The notes beneath the pieces were generated by a model. It saw only the letters and a program-made list of their open reading frames with translations. It searched no databases and was not told where the DNA came from. A program made the position numbers and the translations under genes. Below, one piece after another: positions 1 through 8,956 of a stretch of 37,676 nucleotides of DNA. The stretch comes from an uncultured Pseudoxanthomonas sp. (GTDB taxonomy: Bacteria; Pseudomonadota; Gammaproteobacteria; Xanthomonadales; Xanthomonadaceae): assembly GCA_937975725.1 (NCBI GenBank), contig CALJUL010000044.1, forward strand, positions 1 through 37,676. Reading direction: 5' to 3'. Each line of letters opens with the position of its first letter. Within the stretch, counting starts at the first letter, position 1.

Positions 1-1
1 C

Positions 2-637
<636 letters not shown>

Positions 638-746
638 GGCTGGCCGCGCCGCGCCGCGCCGGCCGTAGCCGTCGCGGCGCCGCTGGCGTAGTGTTCACGG
701 ACGGGCTGCGATCCTGTGGCCCGCCACCGATCCGGAGAACGACGCC

Positions 747-1340
747 ATGGCCCGATTCACCCGCACGACCGGCTGGGGACTGCTGGTTGCCGCCCTGTTG
801 CTGCTTGCCGCCTGTGCCACCGGGCCGCGCATCACCAGCGACGCGGACCCCGGCGCCGACTTCTCCCGCTACCGCACGTTCGCCTTCTATTCGCCGCTGG
901 CCATCGAAAGCGACGGCTACGCCACCCTGACCAGCAGCCGCATCAAGAACGCGGCGCGTGCGCAGATGGAATCGCGCGGCTACGTCTACAGCGAGGGCTC
1001 GCCCGACCTGTGGGTGAACCTCAACGCCTACATGCAGCAGAAGACCGACGTGGTGTCGATGCCCGAGGTCGACTACGACTACTACTACAGCTACCGCGCG
1101 CGCCGCTACGTGGCGCTGCCGTACTGGCGCGACCGCACCAGCGTGTACCAGTACACCGAGGGCACGTTGAACGTGGACCTGGTGGACGCCAAGCAGAACC
1201 GCCTGGTCTGGACCGGCGCGGCGGTGGGCCGGGTCGGCCGCGCCAAGCCGGGCGAGCAGGGCGCCAAGATCGATGCGGCGATGGCCGAGATCTTCGCGCG
1301 CTATCCCCATCGTGCGGGCGCCGCGGCGGTCAGGCCGTGA
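747..1340 (+). CDS. DUF4136 family lipoprotein
   Basis: This 197-residue protein has a lipoprotein signal peptide: a basic N-terminus, a hydrophobic stretch and the lipobox LLAAC with the acylated cysteine at residue 23. The rest fits the DUF4136 family of envelope lipoproteins of unknown function: an 'ADFSRYRTFAF' start, a segment that turns all-residue variants into helices around 'SSRIKNAARAQMESRGY', and a terminal 'RLVWTGAA' strand. A Tyr-rich patch (DYDYYYSYRARRY) lies around residues 110-122. The ATG at 747 follows a weak GGAG-like site. The next gene starts inside the stop codon of this one (GTGA overlap), so they are probably co-transcribed. The role is unknown; the periplasm-facing membrane location is inferred from the lipobox. 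Confidence 0.88.
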   Translation: MARFTRTTGWGLLVAALLLLAACATGPRITSDADPGADFSRYRTFAFYSPLAIESDGYATLTSSRIKNAARAQMESRGYVYSEGSPDLWVNLNAYMQQKTDVVSMPEVDYDYYYSYRARRYVALPYWRDRTSVYQYTEGTLNVDLVDAKQNRLVWTGAAVGRVGRAKPGEQGAKIDAAMAEIFARYPHRAGAAAVRP

Positions 1341-1501
1341 GCGGCGGCGCCACCGTCGCCAAGGCTGGCATCGGCTTCGGCACGGCGCTGGCCATCACGA
1401 TTTCGTGGAGCGCCAACAAGTCGCTGCTGTGGGCGGTGATCCACGGGCTGCTGTCGTGGATCTACGTGGCGTACTACGCCCTGGTCCATCATTTCCGGTG
1501 A
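1337..1501 (+). CDS. Small membrane protein (54 aa)
   Basis: This short frame starts with GTG inside the stop of the upstream DUF4136 gene (GTGA overlap) and ends 7 bases before the next ATG, the arrangement of a translationally coupled middle gene of an operon. The product begins VSGGATVAKAGIGFGTALA and contains one or two hydrophobic stretches (GFGTALAITISW and LLWAVIHGLLSWIYVAYYAL), so it is probably an inner-membrane protein. No named family is recognised. It may cooperate with the channel-like protein encoded next. Confidence rests on position and on the hydrophobic, low-complexity-free sequence; a shadow frame is possible but less likely. Confidence 0.68.
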   Translation: MSGGATVAKAGIGFGTALAITISWSANKSLLWAVIHGLLSWIYVAYYALVHHFR

Positions 1502-1508
1502 TTCCCGG

Positions 1509-2198
1509 ATGACGATGCCGTGGACGTGGCTGCGCTGGCTGGTGACGGTGCGCCGCCATCCGTCGGCGTTCCTGCTGCTGGTACAACTGGCCGGTATCCT
1601 GCTGTATCCGGCGATGGAGGACACCCAGGCCGGGCGCGCGGTGTTCGGTGCGTTCGGCATCCTGGTGCTGTCGCTGGCGCTGTGGGTGGTCAACCGCAGC
1701 CCGTCGGTGAACTGGGTGGCGTGGGCGCTGGCGGTGCCGTCGGTGCTGTTGTCGCTGTCGGCGGCGCTGTTCCAGTGGCCGGGACTGACGGTCTACGCCC
1801 ATCTGCTGGAAGGCGCGCTGTACTTCTACACGGCGGCCAGCCTGATCGCGTACATGCTGCAGGACCACGAGGTCACCAGCGACGAACTGTTCGCCGCCGG
1901 CGCCACCTTCACCCTGCTGGCGTGGGCGTTCGCCTTCGCCTTCTCCGTCTGCCAGCAGTGGTACCCGGACAGTTTCACCGGCGCGGTCGCGCCGCAGGGG
2001 CCGCGAAGCTGGATGGAACTGCTGTTCCTGAGCTTCAGCCTGATGTCAGGCGTGGGTCTGAGCGACATCGTGCCGATCCGCGCGCCGGCGCGCGCGCTGG
2101 TCATGCTGGAGCAGTTCGCCGGAGTGATGTACATCGCCGTGGTGGTGTCGCGGCTGATCGGGCTGACCGTCCTGCGCCTGCCGCGGGCGAAGGAATGA
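1509..2198 (+). CDS. K+-channel-like integral membrane protein with atypical filter
   Basis: This 229-residue protein is almost wholly membrane-embedded, with about five hydrophobic segments before a C-terminal pore-like module. The last 60 residues copy the pattern of bacterial two-helix potassium channels: a pore helix (ELLFLSFSLMS), a filter-like loop SGVGLSD at residues 180-186 followed by IVPIRAPARALVMLE, and a final hydrophobic helix (FAGVMYIAVVVSRLIGL). The canonical filter is TVGYGD; here Tyr is Leu and the last Gly is Ser, so K+ selectivity is doubtful. The ATG at 1509 follows the small membrane protein gene by 7 bases. Ion_trans_2-type fold is inferred from the C-terminal pattern; transport activity is not established. 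Confidence 0.72.
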   Translation: MTMPWTWLRWLVTVRRHPSAFLLLVQLAGILLYPAMEDTQAGRAVFGAFGILVLSLALWVVNRSPSVNWVAWALAVPSVLLSLSAALFQWPGLTVYAHLLEGALYFYTAASLIAYMLQDHEVTSDELFAAGATFTLLAWAFAFAFSVCQQWYPDSFTGAVAPQGPRSWMELLFLSFSLMSGVGLSDIVPIRAPARALVMLEQFAGVMYIAVVVSRLIGLTVLRLPRAKE

Positions 2199-2251
2199 AC
2201 GCCCCGCGGCCGCCGTGCGCGGCGCGCGCGTGCACGAAGCCCAGCAAAAAT

Positions 2252-2273
2252 TTCGCGCCCCGCGGGGCGCGAA
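2252..2273. terminator. 22-bp perfect palindrome, possible terminator or operator
   Basis: The arms TTCGCGCC and GGCGCGAA form a perfect 22-base palindrome. Read on the minus strand it is followed by ATTTTTG, the layout of a factor-independent terminator, but no minus-strand gene ends here. It lies 53 bases after the channel-like gene and well before the next regulator gene, so it may stop plus-strand transcription with a weak tail or act as a protein-binding site. Confidence 0.45.
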
Positions 2274-2481
2274 TGCTGGAACTCGTGTAGTAGTACGTCG
2301 GCGAGAGAGAGGATGCCTGTGATGCCGCCGTTCAGGGCGAGCATGACGGCCACTGTAGAATGGCGGCGAAGAACGTGCTTTCCCCACGTCGCCCTTGCGG
2401 TTTGCCGAATCTGTCGATTCGCGCGGCCGGGCCGTTCAGGCACATGACGGGGGACCGCTTCCCCCGCACCATCCGCACCCC

Positions 2482-4791
2482 ATGCCGCACCCGCCCTCTT
2501 CTCCGGATGCTCCGCCCCCAGAACGCCTGCGGGTAGGGGATTGCCTCGTCGACGTGCCGCTGCGCGAAGTGTGCGCGCCGGGCGCGCGCAGGCCGATGCG
2601 CATCACCCCCAAGTCGATGGGCGTGCTGCGGGTGCTGGCGGACAACGCGGGGCGGGTGGTGTCGCGCGAGGCGCTGCTGGCCGAAGTGTGGCCCGACACC
2701 CTGCCCACCAACGACGTGGTGACCCAGGCCGTCACCCAGTTGCGCAAGGCGTTCGCCGAAGGCGGCCCGCGGCCGCGCTTCATCGAGACTATCGCCAAGT
2801 CCGGCTACCGGTTGCTGGTGGACGTGGAACGGTTGCCGGCCGAGCCCGCGCACGAGCCGGTGCACGTCGTGCCCGCGGCGGCCGTCGAAGCGAAGGCGGA
2901 AGCAGCAGGTGCGCTGCCGTCTTCCGCCCCGGCGCCCGTCATCGCCCCGGCCGGCGGCGGCCTGCGCGACGGTCTGCGCAGGCATGCGGTGTGGGGCATG
3001 GGATTGTCCGCGCTGGCACTGCTGGTGGCGGCGTTCGGCGGTTGGCAGGCCCGGCGAGGGCACGGCGATGCCGCGGCGAACCGCGCCGACGTGCCCGCGC
3101 CGGCGGAACGTCCCTACCGGCTGATCACTTCGGAGCCGGGCTTCGAACTGTCACCCTCGCTGTCGCCGGACGGTTCGCAGGTGGCCTACCTGGTCAGTCG
3201 CACCGAGGAATACACCGACACCGCCATCGTCGTGCAGACTACCGAGCCGGCGCAGCCGCGCACGCTGACCTTCCCGCCGGACGGCGCCTGGGACAGCAAT
3301 CCGCAGTGGTCGCCGAACGGGCGCGAGATCGCGTTCCTGCGCCGCTTTCCCGGCCAGGACTGCAGGATCATGGCGGTGCCGGCCAGCGGCGGCGATCCGC
3401 GCGTGCTGGCCGACTGCGATCCGCACAACCGCCCCAGTTTCGACTGGACGCCGGACGGCAACGGCCTGGTGTTCAGCAGTCCGATGGCCGCCGCAGGCGA
3501 ACCGGGACTGCGCCTGCTGGACCTGACCAGCGGAGGCTGGCATGCACTGCGCTACGGTGCCCGGGTCAGCGACATGGACAGCGCGCCGCGCTACTCGCCG
3601 GACGGCCGCTGGATCGCCTTCGTGCGCAACAACCCGCTCGGCGACCTGTGGCGCATCCCCGCCGGCGGCGGGCCGGTCGAGCGCCTCACCACCCAGCGCG
3701 CCGAACTGCGCGGCTGGGATTGGACCCGCGACGGCAAGGCCATCGTCTTCGGCCGGCGCGTGGATGCGCACACCCGGCTGTACCGCCTGGACCTGGCCGA
3801 CCGCGGCCTGACCGACCTGGGCATCGAGGATGCGCAGGCGCCGGCCATCGCGGCGAAGGCCGACCTGCTGGCGTTCGTGCAGCGCAAGGCGCAGTTCGGG
3901 CTGTACCGCACGGGGCCGCGCGGCCAGGACGGCGCACTCGGCCGCGAACGGCTGTTCGCCTCCACCGGGCGCGACACGCTGCCGGCGGTGGCGCCGGACG
4001 GGCGGCAGATCGTGTTCGCCTCGGACCGCTCGGGCGAATACGCGCTGTGGTGGGCGGACATGACGCGGCCGGGCTCGCTGCGCCCGGTCGAAGGATTCCG
4101 CCCCGAATCGCGCTACCTGCCGATCTGGTCGTCCGACAGCGAACGGCTGCTGGTGATCGGCACCGATGCCGGCGGCCGCTACGGACTCTACGAACTGATG
4201 CCGGCGAGCGGGCAGTCGCGCGTGGTGGAAACCCCGGTGCCGGCGGCGGACCTGCTGTTCGCCGCCTACATGCCGGACCCGGTGCAGATCCTGCTGATCG
4301 CCGGCACCGAAGACGGCCAGCAACTGCTGCTGTACGACCGCAGCGCTGTGCCGTGGCGCCGCCTGGCGGCGATGGACGGGGTGTCGCTGGCGCGGGTGGA
4401 CGCCGCACAGCGGCGCATCCTGCTGACCCGCATGGGTCGCGACGGACTGTGGCAGGCCGATCTGGCGCTGTCGCCGTCCAGCCTGCGGCAGATCGACGGC
4501 CACCGCCCCGCCAGCCAGCGCTACCGTACCTGGACCGTGGGTGAGGACGGGCAGGTGGTGTACCTGGAGCAGTTGCCGGATTGCTACGTCAGCCTGCGCC
4601 GGATCGGCCCGGGGCGCTCGCCGGCGCCGTCGCGCTGCGTCGAACCCCTGCACCTGGCCACCGTCAACGGCTTCAGCGCGCACGCCCGCAGCCACAGCGT
4701 GTACCTGTCGATGGCGCTGGACGACGGCACCAACATCGGCTTCATGCCGCTGCCGGCTTCTCCGAGGGGCGCGCAAGCGGTTGATCCGTAA
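2482..4791 (+). CDS. Membrane-bound winged-helix regulator with periplasmic TolB/PD40 beta-propeller
   Basis: The protein (769 residues from the ATG at 2482) has three parts. Residues about 15-115 form an OmpR/ToxR-type winged helix (GRVVSREALLAEVWPDT, then TQAVTQLRKAF and the wing IETIAKSGYRLL). A single membrane helix follows at about 170-192 (GLSALALLVAAFGG). The rest is periplasmic and carries repeated PD40 signatures such as LSPSLSPDGSQVAYL, NPQWSPNGREIAFLR, APRYSPDGRWIAFVR and AVAPDGRQIVFASDR, the blades of a TolB-like propeller. It is thus a CadC-like one-component system reading a periplasmic signal. The frame could be extended to a TTG at 2395, but that adds only a low-complexity His/Pro stretch; neither start has a clear ribosome site. 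Target genes may be the neighbouring AraC and receptor genes, but this is only inferred. Confidence 0.88.
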   Translation: MPHPPSSPDAPPPERLRVGDCLVDVPLREVCAPGARRPMRITPKSMGVLRVLADNAGRVVSREALLAEVWPDTLPTNDVVTQAVTQLRKAFAEGGPRPRFIETIAKSGYRLLVDVERLPAEPAHEPVHVVPAAAVEAKAEAAGALPSSAPAPVIAPAGGGLRDGLRRHAVWGMGLSALALLVAAFGGWQARRGHGDAAANRADVPAPAERPYRLITSEPGFELSPSLSPDGSQVAYLVSRTEEYTDTAIVVQTTEPAQPRTLTFPPDGAWDSNPQWSPNGREIAFLRRFPGQDCRIMAVPASGGDPRVLADCDPHNRPSFDWTPDGNGLVFSSPMAAAGEPGLRLLDLTSGGWHALRYGARVSDMDSAPRYSPDGRWIAFVRNNPLGDLWRIPAGGGPVERLTTQRAELRGWDWTRDGKAIVFGRRVDAHTRLYRLDLADRGLTDLGIEDAQAPAIAAKADLLAFVQRKAQFGLYRTGPRGQDGALGRERLFASTGRDTLPAVAPDGRQIVFASDRSGEYALWWADMTRPGSLRPVEGFRPESRYLPIWSSDSERLLVIGTDAGGRYGLYELMPASGQSRVVETPVPAADLLFAAYMPDPVQILLIAGTEDGQQLLLYDRSAVPWRRLAAMDGVSLARVDAAQRRILLTRMGRDGLWQADLALSPSSLRQIDGHRPASQRYRTWTVGEDGQVVYLEQLPDCYVSLRRIGPGRSPAPSRCVEPLHLATVNGFSAHARSHSVYLSMALDDGTNIGFMPLPASPRGAQAVDP

Positions 4792-4922
4792 GCGAAATCT
4801 GCTTTCGTGTTTCTTTCGTGCCGGTCCCGGCAAGATTTCGCCCAACTCTCCCTTGAATTTCCTGCGGCCTGCGCGCCGTTCGGGCAAACCGTGCGCCTCT
4901 TTCATGCAAGGCGGAATGGCAC

Positions 4923-5825
4923 ATGGAGCAAAGGCGCTGGGCCGATCGCGGCCAACAGGTGAGGGTGGAACAGGCCGAAGCGGCCGATGCCAGCGGATGC
5001 CTGGCGGTGTCCCGGCTGGGAGGCGCGCAGGTCGGGGCGGAACTGTTCACGGTCTGGATCCAGGTGCGCGGCGCGTCCTGGGTGGAGGCGAAGGAAGGGC
5101 GCTTCCGCCTGCGCCGCGGCCACTGGATCGCGCTGGAGCGCGACTCGCGCCCGCTGGTGCAGTCCGAGCGCTTCGGCCTGTGCCTGGGCGTGCTGCTCAG
5201 CGCCGAGGCGCTGCGCGCGATGGCGCGCTTCTCCGACGGCACTCTATATGCCGGCCGCGGCCGCCTGGGCGCCGGCGACGCGCGCCTGCTGCTGCGCCTG
5301 TGGCGTGCGGCCGCGCAGGCCGGCGAGGCGGCCGACCTGGGCGGCCTGCGCCCGCTGCTGCTGCAACTGATCGCCATCCAGCAGGAACTGACCGAGCGCA
5401 TCCCGCGTTGCCCCGGCCGTTCGCGCAACCGCAAGCGGCAGGTGTTCGGCCGCCTGCAGCGCGCGCGCCTGTACCTGGAGGGCAACTGCAACCGGGTGGT
5501 GCGCATCAGCGAACTGGCGGAGCTGACCAGCTTCTCCAGTTGGTACTTCTCGCGCACGTTCTACAGCCTGTACGAGGAGAGCCCGCAGGCGGCGGCCGCG
5601 CGTATGCGGCTGGAGCACGCGGCCGAGCTGCTGCGCACCACCTCGATGATGGTCGGCGAGGTCGCGGCGGCCTCGGGCTTCGACAACTGCTGCAGCTTCG
5701 CGCGAGCGTTCCGCGCGCGGTTCGGCACGTCCGCCAGCGTCTACCGCAACGCCGCCGCGTCGAGGACACGATCGGCAAAGTCATCGGCCGATGCGCGCAA
5801 AGCGACGATCGGGGCCGGAACGTAA
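4923..5825 (+). CDS. AraC-family transcriptional regulator
   Basis: The 300-residue protein has an unrecognised N-terminal sensing region (about 1-180) and a C-terminal double helix-turn-helix of the AraC/XylS type. The first helix pair reads ISELAELTSFSSWYFSRTF, the second VGEVAAASGFDNCCSFARAF, and the domain ends with the usual RARFGTSASVYR. Such proteins activate a nearby promoter on binding a small ligand. An AAGGCGGA ribosome site precedes the ATG at 4923. The gene ends 59 bases before a TonB receptor gene on the same strand, which is its most likely target or operon partner. The ligand cannot be told from sequence. Confidence 0.9.
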   Translation: MEQRRWADRGQQVRVEQAEAADASGCLAVSRLGGAQVGAELFTVWIQVRGASWVEAKEGRFRLRRGHWIALERDSRPLVQSERFGLCLGVLLSAEALRAMARFSDGTLYAGRGRLGAGDARLLLRLWRAAAQAGEAADLGGLRPLLLQLIAIQQELTERIPRCPGRSRNRKRQVFGRLQRARLYLEGNCNRVVRISELAELTSFSSWYFSRTFYSLYEESPQAAAARMRLEHAAELLRTTSMMVGEVAAASGFDNCCSFARAFRARFGTSASVYRNAAASRTRSAKSSADARKATIGAGT

Positions 5826-5834
5826 GTTTGCAGG

Positions 5835-5846
5835 GTGTTTTAACAC
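5835..5846. promoter_or_regulatory. Short inverted repeat before TonB receptor gene
   Basis: GTGTT-tt-AACAC sits 39-50 bases before the receptor ATG in the AT-richest part of the gap after the AraC gene. It may be part of a promoter or a regulator site; no clean -35/-10 pair was identified. Confidence 0.25.
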
Positions 5847-5884
5847 GCTCGTAACGCAACACGTTCCTCTTAGGAGAGATTTGA

Positions 5885-8815
5885 ATGAACCATCGCAATC
5901 CGCATCGTGCGATGCGGGTCGGCCTGTTGCCGGCCGGCATCGCCATCGCACTGGTGCCGGCGTTCGCCAGCGCGCAGGAACAGACTGAAAGCGCGCCGAC
6001 CACGCTCGACCGCATCGAGGTCACCGGCTCGCGCATCCGCACGGTCGATACCGAGACCCAGCAGCCGGTGCTGACCATCAGCCGCTCCGACATCGAGAAG
6101 CAGGGCTTCAAGTCGGTGGTCGACATCCTGCAGAACGTCACCGCCGCGGGCTCGCCGGCGATCAGCCGTTCCGAGCCGCTCTCTTCCGGCGAAATGGTCG
6201 GCGGCGCCTACATCGACATGCGCAACCTGGGCACCACCCGCACCCTGGTGCTGGTCAACGGCAAGCGCCTGGGCGCCAGCGTCAGCGGCTGGCAGGACAT
6301 CTCGCAGATCCCGGCGGTGATGGTTGAGCGCATCGAAGTCCTGAAGGACGGCGCTTCCTCCATCTACGGCTCCGACGCGATGGCCGGCGTGGTGAACATC
6401 ATTACCCGCAAGAACTTCGAGGGCGCCGAGGCCAGCGCCTACCTGGGCCAGTACACCCAGGGCGACGGCCAGAAGGAGACCTACGACTTCATCATGGGCT
6501 TCCAGGGCGACCGCGGCTCGCTGACCCTGGGCGTGGAGTACTCCAAGGAAGAAGGCGTGTGGGCCAAGGACCGCTGGTACTCGCAGTCCTCGCGCACCAA
6601 CCGCTACCCGGCCGCCGGCTGGACCACGGTCGGCCAGTGGGGCTCGCTGGCCAACGGCGACGTGGACGATGACGACAACCCGATCTTCTATTCGCTGAAC
6701 CGCGGCGCCGACCCGTACGACTTCGGCAACTTCCACGTGCAGGACACCACGCCGATCACCGGCGACGTCAGCAACTCCAACGAGCAGATGCACCTGGTCA
6801 CGCCGACCGAGCGCCGTTCGGTGTTCGTCAACGGCACGTTCGACCTGACCGACAACGTGCGCTTCAACACCGACGTGCTGTACACCCGCCGCGAGAGCCA
6901 GGCCCAGGTGGCCGGCTACCCGCTGCAGTCGGCCGCCTACGGCCTGGCCATGTCGGCCGACAGCTACTTCAACCCGCTGGGCAACGAGTGGAACCCGGGT
7001 GCCGGCCAGGAAGTAGGCTTCGTCCGCCGCGGCTGGGAAGTGCCGCGCGTGTCCAACAACCAGTTGACCACCTATCGCTTCACCGGCGCCTTCGAAGGCA
7101 GTTTCCAGGTCGGCGAGCGCTACTTCGACTGGGACGCGGGCTACCTGTACAACAACGCCGAGCTGGTCCAGCGCCAGACCGGCAACTTCCGCGTGTCCGC
7201 TGTCGAGCAGGCCGTCGGCGAGTCGTTCTACAACCCGACCACCGGCCGCGTGGAATGCGGTTCGGCCGCCGGCCTGGCGGCGGGCACCAACCCCGCCTAC
7301 GGCGCGGGCCCGGGCGCCTGCGTGCCGTGGAACCCGTTCATTCCCTACGGCCGCACCGGCGACGGCGGGCTGACCGGCAACGCCGAGCTGATCGCGTTCC
7401 TGTTCCCCACCTCGCACGCCACCGGCGAAGTCGAGACCACCAGCTACTTCGCCAACGTGTCCGGTTCGCTGTTCGCGCTGCCGGCCGGCGACCTGGGCTT
7501 CGCGCTGGGCTACGAGCACCGCAAGGAGAAGGGTTCGTTCGAGCCCGACGCGCTGGCCCAGACCGGCGACTCCACCGACCTGGCGGCCGGCCCCACCGGC
7601 GGCGGCTACAACGTCAACGAACTGTACGCCGAGCTCAACATCCCGGTGCTGGCCGACATGCCCGGCGCGCAGGAGCTGACCTTCAACGTCGCGACCCGCT
7701 ACTCGGACTACAACACCTTCGGCGACACGCTGAATAGCAAGTTCGGCTTCAAGTGGAAGCCGCTGGAATCGCTGCTGGTCCGCGGCACCTGGTCCGAGGG
7801 CTTCCGCGCCCCGACCATCGCCGACCTGTACGGCGGCAGCTCGCAGTCGTTCGAGTACTTCACCGACCCGTGCGACACCGAGTTCGGCGACGCGGCCACC
7901 AACGCGGCCACCGCGGCCCGCTGCGCGCAGGACATCGCCAACGCGGCCACGTTCCGCCAGCTCAAGCAGGGCTTCGTCCCGGCCGAGGGCCCGGACGAGC
8001 AGAGCCCGGTGCCGTTCACGGCCGGCTCCAACCCCAACCTGACCCCGGAAATGTCGACCTCCAAGACGCTGGGCGTGGTCTGGAGCCCGGGCTTCGCCGA
8101 GGGCCTGAACATCGCCCTGGACTGGTGGTCGGTCAAGGTGGAGAACACCATCGTCGATGACACGCCGACCGACCAGCTCAACGACTGCTACATCCTGGGC
8201 ATCGAGTCGCGCTGCTCCACCTTCACGCGCGACGCCGCGCGCGGCTACGTCAACAACCTGTCGTACGGCGGCCGCAACGCCGGCTACCTCGACACCGAGG
8301 GTTACGACATGGAAGCCACGTACCGCCTGGAGACCGAGGGCTTCGGCCGCTTCGACTTCAACTGGCAGACGACCTACGTCTCCAAGTACGAGCTGAAGAC
8401 GACCAACGACCCGGACCTGCCGGTCAACATCGAGAACGGCTTCGGCGCGTACTTCCGCGTGCGCTCCAACCTGAGCACCAACTGGACGATGGGCGACTTC
8501 GGCCTGGGCTGGACCATGCGCTACTACTCCGGCACCAAGGAGCGTTGCTACTACGCCGACCGCTGCACCGATCCGGACTACGTGTCCACCGATCCGACCA
8601 AGAACTACGCCATGAACCGCATGGGCGCCAACACGTTCCACGACATCCAGGTGCGCTACACCGCGCCGTGGAACGCGACGATCTCGCTGGGCGCCAACAA
8701 CGTGTTCGACCACTACGCCGCGCCGGCGTACTCGGCCCCGAACTCGCAGTACTCGTACTACGGCGGTTTCGACATCGGTCGCTTCGTGTACATGCAGTAC
8801 AAGCAGAACTTCTGA
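5885..8815 (+). CDS. TonB-dependent outer-membrane receptor (Oar-like)
   Basis: This 976-residue protein has a cleavable signal peptide ending ...VPAFASA and then the short RIEVTGSRIR segment that opens the plug in many xanthomonad receptors. The plug follows (residues about 50-170): SRSDIEKQGF, the 'LVLVNGKRLG' strand and VERIEVLKDGASSIYGSDA with AGVVNIIT. The remainder alternates long beta strands and ends in FVYMQYKQNF, a C-terminal Phe typical of outer-membrane barrels. An AGGAGA site precedes ATG 5885. Such receptors import large substrates with energy from TonB-ExbBD. The upstream AraC gene is the likely regulator. The substrate is unknown; the Oar/carbohydrate or peptide type is a guess from the plug style. 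Confidence 0.95.
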   Translation: MNHRNPHRAMRVGLLPAGIAIALVPAFASAQEQTESAPTTLDRIEVTGSRIRTVDTETQQPVLTISRSDIEKQGFKSVVDILQNVTAAGSPAISRSEPLSSGEMVGGAYIDMRNLGTTRTLVLVNGKRLGASVSGWQDISQIPAVMVERIEVLKDGASSIYGSDAMAGVVNIITRKNFEGAEASAYLGQYTQGDGQKETYDFIMGFQGDRGSLTLGVEYSKEEGVWAKDRWYSQSSRTNRYPAAGWTTVGQWGSLANGDVDDDDNPIFYSLNRGADPYDFGNFHVQDTTPITGDVSNSNEQMHLVTPTERRSVFVNGTFDLTDNVRFNTDVLYTRRESQAQVAGYPLQSAAYGLAMSADSYFNPLGNEWNPGAGQEVGFVRRGWEVPRVSNNQLTTYRFTGAFEGSFQVGERYFDWDAGYLYNNAELVQRQTGNFRVSAVEQAVGESFYNPTTGRVECGSAAGLAAGTNPAYGAGPGACVPWNPFIPYGRTGDGGLTGNAELIAFLFPTSHATGEVETTSYFANVSGSLFALPAGDLGFALGYEHRKEKGSFEPDALAQTGDSTDLAAGPTGGGYNVNELYAELNIPVLADMPGAQELTFNVATRYSDYNTFGDTLNSKFGFKWKPLESLLVRGTWSEGFRAPTIADLYGGSSQSFEYFTDPCDTEFGDAATNAATAARCAQDIANAATFRQLKQGFVPAEGPDEQSPVPFTAGSNPNLTPEMSTSKTLGVVWSPGFAEGLNIALDWWSVKVENTIVDDTPTDQLNDCYILGIESRCSTFTRDAARGYVNNLSYGGRNAGYLDTEGYDMEATYRLETEGFGRFDFNWQTTYVSKYELKTTNDPDLPVNIENGFGAYFRVRSNLSTNWTMGDFGLGWTMRYYSGTKERCYYADRCTDPDYVSTDPTKNYAMNRMGANTFHDIQVRYTAPWNATISLGANNVFDHYAAPAYSAPNSQYSYYGGFDIGRFVYMQYKQNF

Positions 8816-8843
8816 TCCCAGGACCGGAAGCCTGTCGTTCCAC

Positions 8844-8876
8844 CACTACGGCCCCGCGAGGGGCCGTAGTGCTTTC
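8844..8876 (+). terminator. Terminator after TonB receptor
   Basis: A perfect 12-bp stem (CACTACGGCCCC paired with GGGGCCGTAGTG, loop GCGA) at 8844-8871 is followed by CTTTCC, 28 bases after the receptor stop codon. Confidence 0.8.
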
Positions 8877-8900
8877 CGGGCCCGGGAAGCGGGCAAGCAA

Positions 8901-8920
8901 AAGCCGCCCGGAGGCGGCTT
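8901..8920. terminator. Bidirectional terminator between receptor gene and ppa
   Basis: Stem AAGCCGCC / GGCGGCTT with loop CGGA lies between two converging genes. On the minus strand it is followed by TTTTGCTT, so it most likely ends ppa; on the plus strand it is followed by TCGTCG. Confidence 0.8.
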
Positions 8921-8956
8921 TCGTCGTGTCGGCGGGAAGGCCGGCGGGCGGCGCGA

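Noticed and set aside
3151..4905. 584-codon frame opposite the propeller regulator
   Set aside because: No family signal; the plus strand has clear winged-helix and PD40 motifs.
5870..8713. 947-codon open frame on the minus strand opposite the TonB receptor
   Set aside because: It is rich in Arg, Gly, Val and His, has no domain and mirrors a well-supported receptor gene; long antisense frames are expected at this GC content.
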